In this document: piece by piece, positions 22,741-34,954 of the stretch
Numbering within the stretch: the stretch's first letter is position 1
How the letters are laid out: the number at the start of each line of letters is the position of its first letter
NCBI GenBank assembly: GCA_037447655.1
Contig: JBBHKE010002360.1
Location: 283,091-347,090 of the forward strand
From: Zygnema cylindricum
Lineage: Eukaryota > Streptophyta > Zygnematophyceae > Zygnematales > Zygnemataceae
Direction: 5' to 3'
DNA: 64,000 nt
Program-made: the position numbers and the translations under genes
The notes under the pieces: model-generated
What the model was told of the DNA's origin: nothing
The model's database searches: none
The model's input: the letters and a program-made list of their open reading frames with translations, nothing else

Positions 22741-23990
22741 TGTTGGTTTTTGGAAACCTTTAGTCCTCTCTATATCATATTGTTATGCTGCCATGCTGCG
22801 CTGATCACACCGCAGCCATAACAGCGTGTATTAAAAAGATATTCTGCTGCCATGCTGCGCTGGTCACATCGCAGTCATAACAGCTTGTGTACTATGTACT
22901 AAGTGTATTGGAACGTACGAAATTCTACTTCAAGTGACGAGAATAATTATAGACGAAAAGTACGGTTTGCGTAAAGGGAAATGGACGGCGGTACACTTCA
23001 GATACACGTGTCACTCCGTGAGGAAGTCAAGATTGGTTTTCCCGATGGAAAAGTACAGTTTCATTTTTGGGGACCAGATTTACACGTGGAGGTTCATCTT
23101 CGGTGATGAAAGAATACGTGGAAGGCGGACGGAGTCGGCCGTCATTTTTGGAAGAGAAATATCGACTGTGCTGTCATTGTATGTTGGCCGTACGAAACAT
23201 AATGCGGGGGTCAACATGTGATGGATTGGACTCCACCGGAGCTACCAACAGAAGCGCCGTCAGTTTGATCAATTTGGTGAGGGACGCGAAATCGCGTCCA
23301 TCACATGTTATTTATCATGGACGGTCCATATTCATTTGACAATATTCGTAAGGTTTGTAAATAGTTACAACAATGTTTTTGTCTTACTTGCATTAATTAT
23401 TAGTGTAGATTTATTCATTCTGACATATCTGAAGTATTTGGATATACTCACATTAATACAGGTAGTTGATTTATTACTTACGGCTGGTATGCCTCCGTAC
23501 ATACAGTAGTAAGCTCTAGTGTATATTTGTAGGACTTAGTCTTTTTTTAAGTTTAGGAACTTTTTGGACAGAAACTGTTTCTGCTCCTTTTTGGGAATTT
23601 CATCTAAGAATTGCTCTCAGTTTTATCGGCAGAATTATCTGAAATTTTGCATGTGTGTTTCTCCTTGTGTGGGAAATATTGTGGCAAATTTTCAGACCTA
23701 TTGTGTGTCTGATTTGCTTGGGGGCTTCATTGTGAAGTTGGTCATATTTATCAAAGTTCTGGCAGGCTGGTTTTCTGCAACTTTGACTGAGTGTTGTGAT
23801 TATTCGGTTTTGTATTATTATATGAAATTTGGTGAGAATACTTAGTGGACTAGGAACTATCTGGTTGAGTAGTTTCAGCTTGGTTTGGTTATTCTGTAGA
23901 ATTCTGAGTGGAATCAAAGGAGGCTGTTTTGGGGTAGTCTGTGGTGCTTCCGAGGGTACATTCATGGTTGAAAAGGGCTATGAACAACAT
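22741..23990 (+). repeat. Solo LTR of family 3 inserted in RLC-4 protease, TSD TATTT
   Basis: Begins TGTTGGTTTTTGG, ends ATGAACAACA, 1250 bp, flanked by TATTT at 22736-22740 and 23991-23995. Longer than the 20612 copy partly because a TGCTGCCATGCTGCGCTG module near 22785-22890 is duplicated. Palindrome GGACGCGA/TCGCGTCC at 23282-23299; CACGTGTC near 23005. An ATG 26 bases before the LTR end is in frame toward a primer-site-type continuation. Confidence 0.94.
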
Positions 23991-23995
23991 ATTTT

Positions 23996-24713
23996 ACTGC
24001 TGAAAAAGGTAGTGAAATGATATAAAGGCAGATTTTAAGCAATGAAAATAAAAAAACTTTACTATGCTACTGTCCATGATATTATGTTGTGGCATAAGAG
24101 GCTTAGACATGTGCATTTAGGTAAGTTGAAAGAAATGAAAAAGATAGTGGAAGGAATTCAGTTCAGAGAAAGTGAAAACCTAAGTGACTGTAGTGACAGT
24201 GCTCAAGGTAAGGCACACAGGTTACCTTTCCCAAAAGAAGCCACTTATAAAGGAGAAAAAGTTTAAGACTTAAAACACACTGATATTTGGGGACCGCCCA
24301 AAGTGCCTTCACCCGGGGGTAAGAGGTTTATGATGAGAATCACTCAAAATTGGTCTCCGTATAATAGAGTGTATCTTTTGAAAAATAAATCAAAGGCCCC
24401 ATAAATTTTTAAGGAATATAAAGCGTGGAGTGAGAAACTCTATGAAACCGCCATTTAGTGAGTAAAGAGTGATAATAAGGGATTGTATACGTCGAATCAG
24501 TTTGAGGATTTTCTTAGAGAAGATAGACTGCAATATCAAAAGACTGTCTCTGAAAATCATTAGCAGAATGGTGTAGCCGAGAGGTTAAATAAGACACTAG
24601 GTGATACTGCCAGGAGTATGTTGTCTGATTAAGAAGATATGAAAGAGATTCTGGGCGGAGGCAATTAAGTGTGCAAACTATATGAAGAATAAAATTCTTA
24701 CTTTGGTTGTATA
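23996..24713 (+). pseudogene. copia gag-pre-integrase and integrase, first part (RLC-4)
   Basis: Open at 24042-24266 with WHKRLRHVHLGKLKEM; then a stop, the first-Asp region with KHTDIWGPPKVPS, ITQNWSPYNRVYLL and NGVAERLNKTL (catalytic Glu region). Cut by the block X insertion at 24718; the C-terminal part resumes at 37949. Confidence 0.8.
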
Positions 24714-24734
24714 AGGCTGTCGTGCATATGTCTA

Positions 24735-25927
24735 TGTTGGAATTCAAGTATTTTCTAGGTCTAGAGATTGCAAAAGAAAAACAAAATAGTAGATATTGAC
24801 AGCCTGCCTCTAACTCCTCCTCAAGTCCCCACACTTGTCGCAGTCACTGAAGACTGGAGGAGGAGTTAGCCATGGCTGCCTGTGCTGTCTAGAGGGAGAC
24901 AAACAATTGTTTTATAGGGGGTTTTCTCTAAAAGATAGTTTTGCCAGGTCCAGGATTTGATCCTGGTACATGCCATTTGTCACACCCGCAATAGCGGGTA
25001 GTCTTATCCAGATAGTCTAAATTATATTAGATATTATGAGGTATGATATTTATTTAAATAGTTACAATAAGAATAATTCATTTAACTAGAACTATATGCA
25101 AACTGCATAGAAACAGTTGAGGAAAGTACGACGTACGGTACGATTACAAAATAAATACCGCGCGGTTTGTTTGACGCCGGAAAGAATACCGCGCAGGTAT
25201 TTATGACGGCCACGATTGAAATCCAAATTTGATCGGACGGCCGCGAAGGATGCCGAGATCGCGGCGTACGATTTTGGCGGTTTGCGATCACCGCCACATT
25301 AAGTGACACGTGGTAACACTACATTGAATTGCGGCAACTCCGGAGATTACGGGAACAAATCCGGATATGACACGTGTCGACATTTTGGCCATGTCGTACA
25401 ATGGCCGTACATAAAGTACACCGGCACCTGTACTTTTATGTACGATACAGTAATTTGATTGGTGCCATACTTCAGTAGATAGAGTTTTAGAGAGGGAATA
25501 GGACTTAGATAAATTTTGGGTAGGCAGCTGCCTCTCCCAGAGAGCACCCTGTATAAATGGCAAACTTTGGGCAGCCATAACTATCAATTTACTTGACCAT
25601 TTTCAGTGATTCTTTTTGCTGCGGACTCAGGGGAGTCCAGGCTACACAGGGGTGTAGTCGGTCAGAGTTTTTTTCTGCCAGGGTCGCTGTATTTATAAGG
25701 GAAAGTCAAAGTGGGTGAATGTGTCCAAATCTCATATTCTAACTTTGCATTCTGTGGTGGAACTGAGCACACAGAAAGTGTTATTTCACAGGGGTGAATC
25801 TATATTGGGGTTTTGACTGTCAAGGGGTCAGTCATTTGGGTTTATATCAACTTGGAGTCGGCACTATCTAGATTAGCTTCTTTTGGATCTGCATACTCTG
25901 AGGGCCAATGGAGGTCTCAGAGTTTCA
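24735..25927 (+). repeat. Solo copia LTR nested in block X, TSD GTCTA
   Basis: Begins TGTTGGAATTCAAG, ends AGTTTCA, 1193 bp, flanked by GTCTA at 24730-24734 and 25928-25932; the empty site is preserved at 27478-27500. TATAAA at 25552-25557; hairpins GGACTC/GAGTCC (25623-25638) and CTACAC/GTGTAG (25642-25657), both perfect; ACACGTGG near 25306; ATTGG near 25457. Confidence 0.95.
24943..25010 (-). other. tRNA-like segment with perfect T-arm, antisense in the solo LTR
   Basis: Minus strand: A-box-like TGGATAAGACT (25010-25000), a GCGGG-type middle hairpin, then a perfect T-arm CCAGG-ATCAAAT-CCTGG (24966-24950), where GGATCAAATCC is the B box. A TTTT follows at about 24940. No acceptor stem found. 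Confidence 0.6.
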
Positions 25928-27142
25928 GTCTAATCAAACCAGGAAACATGCAACCTAACCAGATGGCGAGTAGAAAACGTAGAACAAACAACAAGAAAGC
26001 GAATCCCGAAGCTAAAGGACTTATAAAACAAAGAAAAAATAAATATGACAATGTGAAAAGGAAATAACAGGCGGAACAGATAAAAGGTGGAACGTGAGTG
26101 GGCAGCCGAGAGAGAGATCCATTTATTTAATAAAACGATAGGTAGCCACTAGGCTCCACGGTGTGGGCGTATTCCTTACAGGGGCTACGTCTAGGATTTC
26201 GAATAAAGAAAAAAAATACCAGAAAAATGCAAGAAAACAACAATAAAAATCTGCGGAGAATCTGAGATTACCAGATCTTGGCACGCCGATTGCAGAAAAT
26301 TACAACAAGAAAAGAAGCAATGAAATATGTAAAGAATCCGAAATAACCGAATTCTAACAAACAAGTAAAAAAAACAACAAGAAAATACAAAAAAACAACG
26401 TTAAAAATCTGCACAAAAATCCAGAAAACCAGATTTTGACACACTAATAACCAATTGGAGAAAATGATAATAGAAAACAAGAAATTGGAAGTTATAGAGA
26501 ATCCGAGATAACCGGATTCTAACAAACCACAAGCAAACTCCAACCAAGGCACGAAAATTAGAGAAGAAAAAGTCAAACACTAATTCACAAAAGGCATCCA
26601 CAAAGGTTCAGAAACAGCCTGAGAAAGTAGGCAGAATCCACACTAAAAGAGGTTGTTGAAGGGAAACCGTGCGGAATCCGGCCGAAACCGAGTGAATTTA
26701 CTTGTAGGAATTAGAATGAAAGTATAATGAGGAAAGATAAAAGCTAAGCGCTTAACTAACTACGGCAGAAAAAGCCTCGCAGGGAAAAAACTGACAATAT
26801 GACTAAGGAAAAAGAAAAGGGAAAAATATAGAAAAATGTAAATCCTCTTCGACCAATTCCTATACTCTCAAATTATGAGAGTAAAAACCTAACACAATCC
26901 CCTAAGTACTAAAGAAATAGCCAAAGTACTAATTCCTGACATTTGCTAACTAACCAATCACGTGAAAGTATTTCACTTTACAATTTACGCTTAGTTTGGG
27001 TCCTGGCCAATAAGCGACCAGAACCATATGCCAACGTTACAAAATTCACAATCCTCGGATTTAAACCTTTCCTAACTATATGGATATGCGTGAACCTACA
27101 TGGGTTCACGACTTAAAATACAACCAATCAGCATGCGTCGCC

Positions 27143-27258
27143 AACATTTCGAAATCGTACGTCGGGTCACTAATGTTTTGAAATCGTACGTTGCGTCACA
27201 AATGTTTTGAAACTGTACGTCGATAAATTAATGTCTTGAAATTGTATGTCGCGTAAGG
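27143..27258. repeat. 29-bp minisatellite, four copies
   Basis: Units of the type AATGTTTTGAAATCGTACGT start at 27143, 27172, 27201 and 27230. The second block X copy has only about three units (37646-37735). Confidence 0.88.
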
Positions 27259-27689
27259 CCAAAATGTGCGACAAAAACTAAATTACGGACGCCGTCGCTC
27301 AATGGAATATGTATCTCTAAGTCACCCGCGGGATTCTCGGCGTCACTTCGAAGTAAGTACACAATAATTTATGCATTCAAACATGAATTTTACAAGAACT
27401 AGAATTAGTGTGGCTCCAGCCTAAGATATTCTACAAATAAACAAAATTGATGTCCCGACAAAATGCGGCATGAGAGCTGTCGTGTATCTGTCTAATCAAA
27501 CCAAGAAACATGCACCCTAACAAGCTGGCGAGTAGAAACCGTAGAACAAACAACAGCAAAGCGAATCCCGAAGCAAAAAGAATTATAATACAAAGCAAAA
27601 ATGAATATGACAATGTGAAAAGGAAATAACAGGTGGAAGGGATAAAAGGTGGAAGGTAAGTGGGCAAGCGAGAGAGAGATCCATTTATT

Positions 27690-29900
27690 CCCCCTCGTAG
27701 ATCTTTAGCATGCGGAGGAGCTGGCCAGCACAATCGGAAGCCCGCGAAGACGCGAATTGGAAGTCTCCTTAGTAGTGAGTATCCTCGTGGAATCCAAATG
27801 TAGCGTGAAATCCTGCAAATAACGCGAAGCACCAATCTGTGCATGCTCTTTAATAGTCACGTAACCTGCACTCTGTGAACTAAACCACCTATTAGAAGTT
27901 GTCTTGACAATCGAGAGAATGCATCGAGAGATGTCACTATCTAATGTGTTGATACGTGCATAAGCCGGAAGTGTTGTCGCCGAATGAGCTATAATAGGCA
28001 ATGAGTTTCATGCCGGAATAAGTGGAAGGCAAATCTTCCACTCATGAAAGTGATTAGGTCTGTAAGAGAATGTCTGGTCATACATATCTACACTGCCACC
28101 AACCCGCAATGTAATATCTTGGCCAACCAAACAATCGTAATCGCTACACTTAGTAACAAGCGCATGTGAAGATATTTCAAAAAATTCAGTTTTGGCTTCT
28201 GTTTAAAACCGAAACACGAGGGGGTCCTCAGTGATTCCAAGAACCGACTCCATGGTTCCAGCTGAAGTTAGTAAATGTGTGGTTGTGGGTTGTAGCTTGT
28301 CTACCGTGAGGCCAAGCTTCAACGCAAATCCGGATCCAAGGATCACAGGTTTGGCTCCGGTGTCCATGAGAGGGAGGGAAGGGGCGACACCATTGATTTT
28401 GAATGAGTGTCTGCTGTTATCAAAAAAGTTCATGTAAGGATCCAACATACTACGTTTGTCCGCCGAAATTGGCAGCTGTAAGAATCCAACATACTACGTT
28501 TGTCCCCCGAAATTGGCAGGACAACTGACATATTGCGATTGAGCTGCAACGCGCGTAAAGCAGCAGCTGCAGCGACCTCACCCGAAATAGGGGAGGTCTT
28601 AAGCACGTCCTCAATCATAGACGATAGGATGCTCAACTGTTCCTTGACGCGAAGAGCTTCTTCGATTGTACTATCGAAGATTTTAGGTGCTTCAGCTACA
28701 ATAGCCGAAGACGTTTTCGAAAGAGGGGAGAGAGTTTATTTCTCGAAAGATAGTGGGATTCAAGAATTTGTTAATTTTCCAACTCGATTATGATCTGTCG
28801 AGCCTTTGTCAAACATGGCTCCTCGTTGTAGGATGGTAGAATCCCGATGGGTTCGACCGGCCAACGTCGCCATATGAACGACCGTTCAGGCCATTTTGGT
28901 AAACAACGGCTTCATTTCTGCCATGAAGGTTGCGAACTGTTCTTTCATCATAGCTGCCATAGTAGCTTGCAGCTCTATCTTTTCTCTCTCTCTACGGGAA
29001 ATTTTAGGAGTAGATTCTTTTTCAGTCTCCTTAGGCGGCGTGACCGGCTTGACGGAACAGGCGGGAATACCCCATTCTTGATCTGATTTTCATATGAGAA
29101 CTTTGGGTTTTTAATATGGCATCGATGGGCGTAATGTCCCATTTGTTGACAATGAGTGCGTGTGGCTGTTAAATCTGTACACATGCGGGCCTCAAGCCTT
29201 GTTTCTCCCCAACGTAAACACAATCTGTTTCCACGGTTAAACGGTGGACCTCCCATGGCAAGCACCTTCGGAGGCATGTTGTTGGGCCATGGGTTGCTTG
29301 GTGGGGAAAGTGGGGAAGCGACTTCCGAACGATCATGAGTTTCCCACCAACATGACAACATCTCATATTCAACCGCATATTGGGCGGCCTGGTCAAAGGT
29401 GAATTTCAAGCCGTATGTCTAGGTGAGATGACTTTGGATAAATATTTTCGAGTGAGCGGGAAACAGTCCAACAAATTTTTGGACAGCTTCAGCATCGCAC
29501 ATTAGGTCCGATAACGCTTCGCGTATAGTCTCCATGCGAGCTGTAAAGTGGGAGCGGTTTCACTTGGTTTACGTTCGAAGTTCATCAATTCTTTGACTTG
29601 ATCGGGATTTTGCATGCGATATTCTGCTTTTAAGAAATCGAACACGATAGAAAGTAGATCTTGCAACGGAATTGTCATCCTTGGTCGTGCTGAGACAGCA
29701 ACACGAGCGGCTACGGCATATTGCCGAGGAATTTTTGGGACAACGGGGAAAAGGACATTACCCTGGGCATCTAGGACCTCGAGGAAAGCAACCTGATATG
29801 GGATATCCAGTTATCATATGACCTCTAGTACACCAGCGAAAGGTGGGGAAAATTCCGTCATCGCGAGTATACTATCATACTTGCGGGAAAACAAGGTGAG
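27690..29900 (-). pseudogene. Ty3/gypsy-like gag and protease without polymerase
   Basis: From high to low: a gag region with ERKPSETAPTLQLAWRLYA (about 29500-29580), FTFDQAAQYAVEYEML, and a zinc-knuckle remnant HCQQMGHYAHRC (about 29110-29145, first Cys lost). Then the protease motif LMDTGAKPVILGSG at about 28350 and YDCLVGQDITLRVGGSVDMY (about 28090-28150). It ends in a stop next to block X. No reverse transcriptase or integrase follows, so either the polymerase was deleted or this was a non-autonomous element. Stops and shifts are present. Assignment to gypsy rests on the gag and protease alone. Confidence 0.6.
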
Positions 29901-31127
29901 AGTCGAACCTCTAAGGTACCGACATAGGAGAGAGAAAGCTACATGCAGGTCAAATCGATCTTGATATCAAAATGCTAAATCACGCATTTCGCTATCATAT
30001 AGCATACGGAAATGGGATAATGACATTGTATCCTTCATCCTTGAAAAGCAAAATTTCATTTTGCTCATGGGGCCCTTCGAGAAAGAAGCCATGTCACCGA
30101 CTAGCGTGTACGAAGATAGGACAAAATGAGACTAGCAAAAGACAAAAAAAAAAGGGGATTAGAAGTGGATTCCTCGACACTTTTGTCGTCAATTTCCACT
30201 ACAGATAGCGGAGAGAAGACAGATGACAAAAAAAAAACGGATGTGAGTCCTAACTGGACAAACGGTGTTCTCGATACTGGAACTGAAATTACAAAAACAG
30301 AAACTATAAGAGAGTTAGGTAGATCTGCTAGATCTGTTTGGTCTACAGGTGATTGGCGGAAAGCTGCACCACTACGAGTAGACGCGGAACGAAATTTAAA
30401 ATTGTTCTAATTGGTAGGCATAAAAGGAGAATGGGAACTACGACGACGGGGTTATGAACACGAGCTATCCGAAATGCAACAAGTGAGAACCACACCAAAC
30501 ACGTAGGCAACAATCTCAAATAATCTCTAGCAGAGCCAAGATGACTAGATCTAATCAAGAAGTCGCTTTTAATGAAACCTTTACCCTTCAAACAAGTGGG
30601 CAAGGTTAAAAGGCCAGATCTATAAAAGCATAAAATTGCTAAACCGGCATCCATAAGTGCACATCTAAAGCTCCACAGGCAGAAAATAGTTCTATCCAAG
30701 GCCATTAACGGCCAGATCTAACCAGAAAATTTCACGCCAAACATACAACAGAAAAAACACAAGGCCACTCACGTCCAAATAGTAAGTATGGAAAGAGTGG
30801 ATAATGCAAATCCTGAATAAAATTGGGTTTGATTGACCCAATCCACTCACGTTCCCTCTAAACAATCAAAAAACTATCCTAACACACGCCGGCACACGCA
30901 AGGCATCATAATACTTTCACAACAACTTTTATAATCTGGTGATTATCAAAGGTGAACCGCAGCTGATCGCTACAGCAAGGCATCGTTATACTTACACATA
31001 AACTTTAATAATCCGGTGATTATCAAAGGTGAATTGCAACTGATCGCTACAGCTAGGGCTTTGCAGAGCCTAAAAGGGTGAATCCACTCCGCAATCCCCT
31101 CCCAAAATTTCCTTTAAAAGGGGTCTT
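29901..31127. other. Unassigned stretch with a 77-bp tandem repeat
   Basis: Probably the leader side of the gypsy-like piece. It contains two 77-bp units (30899-30975 and 30976-31052) with shared GGTGATTATCAAAGGTGAA and CTGATCGCTACAG. One 94-codon plus-strand open frame (30126-30410, Lys/Asp/Thr-rich) has no recognisable domain and is probably chance. Confidence 0.5.
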
Positions 31128-32200
31128 TGTTAAAATATGTGTATTTTATAGGTCTATATTTCTCTATGTTGAAAATAATGAATAAATATTCACTTCTTAC
31201 TTTAGTCTCTAGAGTGAAGAGAGAGAGAGACTCACCATGGCTGCCGCCATAATTAGAAAGAAAAAGGCAGACAATTGATAGATCACCAAAAGTTGCCCTA
31301 AATAGGATTTGAACATGGGTCTACGGAGTACTTAATAGATGTTCACCTTAACCACTGAAGCGTTTACAAAATGATACACGTTTGTGGCTCGGGAATTAAT
31401 TAAAGTGTCACGCAAATGTCACTTTCACTTAAACAGACCAAAATTGACGAAACGACATCTATAGTCAAACGGGGCTCGCGGACGCGAATCTAACCGTGTA
31501 AAATACATGATCGGACAGACGACGTTGCCCCCGCCAAACCCGAATGAATATTTGGCAGCTTTCGGACATAGTGGCGCGCTGTGCCACGTGACGCCACATC
31601 ATTGGACGCTGGTTAAGAAGAGAGGAGGAACGATGGCTCCCATGTTGACAAGTGTCAACCAAAAGGCCATGTTGTACAATGGCCGTACAAGAAGTTTAAT
31701 CAGCTATTGTACCTTCTTCTACTAAACACTCTTTTGATTGGCCGAGGGTAGAATAGTAGGTAGTTGTGAGTAGGAGTTAAGGAACTTAGCGTGTTTCAGG
31801 CGCCTCTCTCCAGGTGACCTTTTGTATTTATATGCCATCTTTAGCTAGCCATAACTAACTGCTCAAGGGAGCAAATTCAATGATCCTTTTTGCTGCGGAC
31901 TCAAGGGAGTCCAAGCTACACAGGGGTATAGTAGATCAGAGTTTTTACTTGCCAGGGTGGCGGCATTTCTAAGGGAAAGTTAAAGTGGGGAATGTTGTCC
32001 AAAACACATGTTCAAGCTTTGCATTTTGTGGTGAAACCGAGCACACAGAAAGTCTTCTTTCACAAGGGTGAAGCTGTATACGAGTTTTGACTGTCAAGGT
32101 GTCAGTCATTTGGGTTTATATCAACTTGGAGTCGGCACTATCTAGATAAGCTTCTTTAGGTCTGCGATTTTTGTGGGGAAATGGAACCCATAGAATTTCA
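31128..32200 (+). repeat. 5' LTR of RLC-6
   Basis: GCCACGTGACGCCAC near 31579, ATTGG near 31737. Hairpins TGCTC/GAGCA (31860-31873), GGACTC/GAGTCC (31897-31912) and CTACAC/GTATAG (31916-31931). Antisense tRNA-like segment: A box TGGTTAAGGTG (31354-31344, full match to TRGYNNANNNG), B-box-like TGTTCAAATCC (31315-31305), T-run 31291-31288. ATG for gag at 32181, 20 bases before the LTR end, in frame. Confidence 0.93.
31295..31361 (-). other. tRNA-like segment with consensus A box, antisense in RLC-6 5' LTR
   Basis: The A box matches consensus at all fixed positions; the B box differs at its first base and at the G/A position. Acceptor arms GCTTCAG and TTAGGGC pair only partly here, but pair fully in the 3' LTR copy. 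Confidence 0.6.
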
Positions 32201-32900
32201 GGTTATGGGCCCACCATCTAGGGTGCCTATGTTTGATGGAATAGACTTCACTTACTGGGAATTTACGATGGAGGGATTGCTTTTCGAAATGAACTTATGG
32301 GGAATTGTTTCATGACAAGTGAGATGTCTGCTGCCGGGCTTCGCTGGAACTCACTATGGAGATTCAACTGGGGCTTCCCAAAAAACCAAATGGAGTTCAG
32401 ATGAAACAAAAGGTGAAAGGGAAATTATTACCATGGAAGAGGGGAAAAGGGAGAAGGGTAAAGAAACGCATGTGGTGAGGGGAGCTAGGCTCTCTCCTAC
32501 AGTTCCACTTGTACGGGTTATAGCTAAATCAAAAACTGAAGAAAATTACAATAAAATTTGGGAGTACAAAAACATCATAGCAAAACATATCATACTTAGA
32601 AACGTGTCTAAACCCATAGCTATCACTCTTATAAACCTAACCAAGTCTTCAGAAATCTGGGAAACATTAGTTAGTAAAACAAGAAATAGAGGCCTATGTT
32701 TATAAAGGCGGTAGCATGGTAGAGTTTTGCATTGATATTGCTCCGTTATATGTTGAGCTTGCTAGTGCAGGATATGTAGAAGCTGAGGTGAGAAAGATTA
32801 ACACACTAATCATGAAACTCCCAGATGAGTACAAAAAAAAACACATTAACAGTCTGACAATGGATATTCTCATGGACTTGGAGCATTAAAGGGATGATTC
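32181..32900 (+). pseudogene. copia gag N-terminal part (RLC-6), start codon inside LTR
   Basis: ATG at 32181 reads MEPIEFQVMGPPSRVPMFDG and then FTYWEFTMEGLLF; the primer site GGTTATGGGCCCACC (32201-32215) is coding. A stop occurs near 32313. The capsid core KHIILRNVSKPIAITLINL (32577-32640) and IMKLPDEYKKKHINSLTMD (32810-32870) remain. The sequence after 32890 has no recognisable zinc knuckle or protease. Confidence 0.82.
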
Positions 32901-33085
32901 TAACGGCGTGGGGAAAGATGGAACCGAGGAAGTGGCGGATGAGGTGAATCGTGTGGTAGTGGTATTGTGAGCGTGATGACGGGAATGATGGTGGTCATAG
33001 CGTAATGTAGGCTGTAATCGCCTGGAACAGATTAGAAAAGGCATCGACTTTAAAGGGTTGTTCTTTAATCAGGCTCCAGATATGC

Positions 33086-33790
33086 TTGTCCCATCGGGTC
33101 GTCGATAAAAAAAGGATAAATATTCCACAATCAAAAGGCTTTCAAAGTCAAATCAAAATCTCAATAAAGACAATCGTATTTAATGATGACAGGTTGAAAG
33201 AGGAGACTTCAACGGATTTTATGGAAAAAAGAGAAGTAAATCTAGAGGGGGTTCCACAGGATAGGGGAGAAAAGGAATATTTAATGAAAGGTTTAGGGGA
33301 GGAGAAATATTATTTGGGAATCAAAATAGAATGTGATAGTGGAAAAAAATCCATGGGAGAGAGTGAGGGAATTTCAAAAAATGAAAAGGTTTCATGTACA
33401 AATATATGAGTACGGAAGATTTAGATTTTATGAGGAACTTATTGGGTACTCGTGATTTTAAGATAAATTTGGGGAGTAATGGATTTGACATCACTAATGG
33501 GAGTGATGCCATTTATGAAGGTGTGCCAATAAAAGGGCTAGCATCTGGGTGTGTGTTGCAGGTTGGAGATGGGGCTTGCTGTTTCAAATGCAAGTGGGAA
33601 TCTAGATTTTGCTCGGATGACAAAGAAACGAGGTGGATAAAATCCAGGCTCCAAAAGCCTAGATTTATGAAAAATGGCATGCAAAATAAAATGTATGGTG
33701 CATTTACTATTTCGGTTCATCTTATATACTGTTTCAAATACGGGGGTATTCACTTAAAGTTTTATGAGGGGAAAAAAAAAAGGAAAAGGA

Positions 33791-33826
<36 letters not shown>

Positions 33827-33852
33827 GTGTTTTGTTATTAAGAGTGAGGTGA
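33086..33852 (+). pseudogene. Reverse transcriptase end and RNase H scraps (RLC-6)
   Basis: MKGLGEEKYYLGIKIECD (33281-33335) corresponds to the MKDLGEAKYILGIEVERD segment of RLC-5. GSDAIYEGVPIKGLASGCVL (33500-33560) corresponds to the RNase H WSDASYGD region with the Trp lost. Most of the polymerase is deleted. An (AT)n microsatellite lies at 33793-33823. Confidence 0.7.
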
Positions 33853-33881
33853 AAGAGAAGTAGACTAGAAAATAATGTGAG

Positions 33882-34954
33882 TGTTAAAATGTGTGTATTT
33901 TATAGGTCTGTATTTGTCTATGTTGAAATGAAGTAATTCATATTCACTTCTTACTTTAGATTCTAGAGTGAAGAGAGAGAGAGAGTCACCATGGCAACAG
34001 CCATAGTCAGAAAGAAACAGGCAGACAAACTGATAGATTACCAAAAGTTGCCCTAAGCAGGATTTGAACTCGGGTCTACAAAGTACTTTACAAACGTACG
34101 CCTAAACCTTTAAGGCGTTAACAAAACGATACACATTTGTGGCTCGACAATTAATTAAAGTGTCACGCAAACGTCACTTTCACTTAAACAGACCAAAATT
34201 GACGAAACGACATCTATAGTCAAAAAGCGCTCGCGGACGCGAATCTAACCGTGTAAAATACATAATCGAATGGACAACGTCGCCCCCGCCAAACCCGAAT
34301 GAATCTTTAGCAGCTTTTGTACATAGCAGCGTGCTGTGCCACGTGGCACCACATCAATAGACGCTGGAAAGGATGGGAGGAGGAACGATGGCTCCCATGT
34401 TGACAAGTATGAACCAGAAGGCTATGTTGTACAATGGCCGTACAAGAAGTACAATCAGCCACTAAACCTTCTTGTACTATACACTCTTTTGATTGGCCGA
34501 GGGTAGAGTAGAAGGTAGTTGTGAGTAGGAGTTAAGGAACTTAGCGTGTTTGAGGCGCCTCTCTCTAAGTGACCTTTTGTATTTATGGGCCATCTTTGGC
34601 TAGCCTTAACTAACTGCTCAGGGGAGCAAATTCAATGATTATTTTTGTTACGGACTCAGAGGAGTCTAAGCTACATAGGGTATTATAGGTCAGAGTTTTT
34701 ACTTGCCACGGTGGCGGCATTTCTAAGGGAAAGTCAAAGTGGGGAATGTTGTCCAAAACATATGTTCAAGCTTTGCATTCTGTGGTGAAACTAAGCACAC
34801 ATAAAGTCTTCTTTCACAGGGGTAAAGCTGTATACGATTTTTGACTGTCAAGGTGTCAGTCATTTGGGTTGGTATCAACTTGGAGTCGGCACTATCTAGA
34901 TAAGCTTCTTTAGGTCTGCGATTTCTGTGGGGAAATGGAACCCATAGAATTTTA
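33882..34954 (+). repeat. 3' LTR of RLC-6
   Basis: Hairpins TGCTC/GAGCA and GGACTC/GAGTCT near 34617-34668. GCCACGTGGCACCAC near 34338. Degenerate polypurine tract AAAATAATGTGAG just before it. Confidence 0.92.
34050..34116 (-). other. tRNA-like segment with full acceptor stem, antisense in RLC-6 3' LTR
   Basis: Minus strand: acceptor GCCTTAA (34116-34110) pairs at all seven positions (one G-T) with TTAGGGC (34056-34050). A-box-like AGGTTTAGGCG (34109-34099) starts directly after the first arm, as in a tRNA. B-box-like AGTTCAAATCC at 34070-34060; T-run 34046-34043. Length 67, slightly short; the T-arm is imperfect. Confidence 0.62.

Larger units (their letters stand above)
24718..27475 (+). 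repeat. Block X, first LTR-like copy (about 1560 bp without the nested LTR)
   Basis: Starts TGTCGTGC; its end reads GCATGAGA, against GCATGACA in the second copy. AGGC precedes it (24714-24717) and also follows the whole block (37945-37948). It contains the solo LTR 24735-25927. The content repeats that of 27478-37944 in the same orientation but shows no coding. An inverted hairpin ACTCTCA/TGAGAGT lies at 26864-26882. The strand is arbitrary. Confidence 0.7.
31128..34954 (+). mobile_element. RLC-6: internally deleted copia element with two 1073-bp LTRs
   Basis: LTRs 31128-32200 and 33882-34954 have equal length, start TGTTAAAATRTGTGTATTTTA and end GAATTT(C/T)A. The internal region is only 1.7 kb: primer site, gag, and short scraps of reverse transcriptase and RNase H. 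The flanks (GTCTT and GATGA) do not match, so recombination or later loss at one end is likely. Confidence 0.88.

Noticed and set aside
23564-23845. 93-codon plus-strand open frame
   Set aside because: Lies inside the family 3 solo LTR; a frame over the same region in the 20612 copy is not preserved.
24943-25010. True tRNA gene
   Set aside because: Despite a perfect T-arm and B box, there is no paired acceptor stem or proper anticodon arm, and the same module recurs antisense in many LTRs.
26268-26601. Phe/Leu-rich minus frames that look like membrane segments (also 35856-36242)
   Set aside because: Non-coding block X sequence rich in AAAAC-type repeats; both copies share it because they are repeats, and the frames differ.
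27143-27258. CRISPR-like array (four regular 29-bp units)
   Set aside because: Units are contiguous without spacers, in a eukaryotic LTR; it is a minisatellite.
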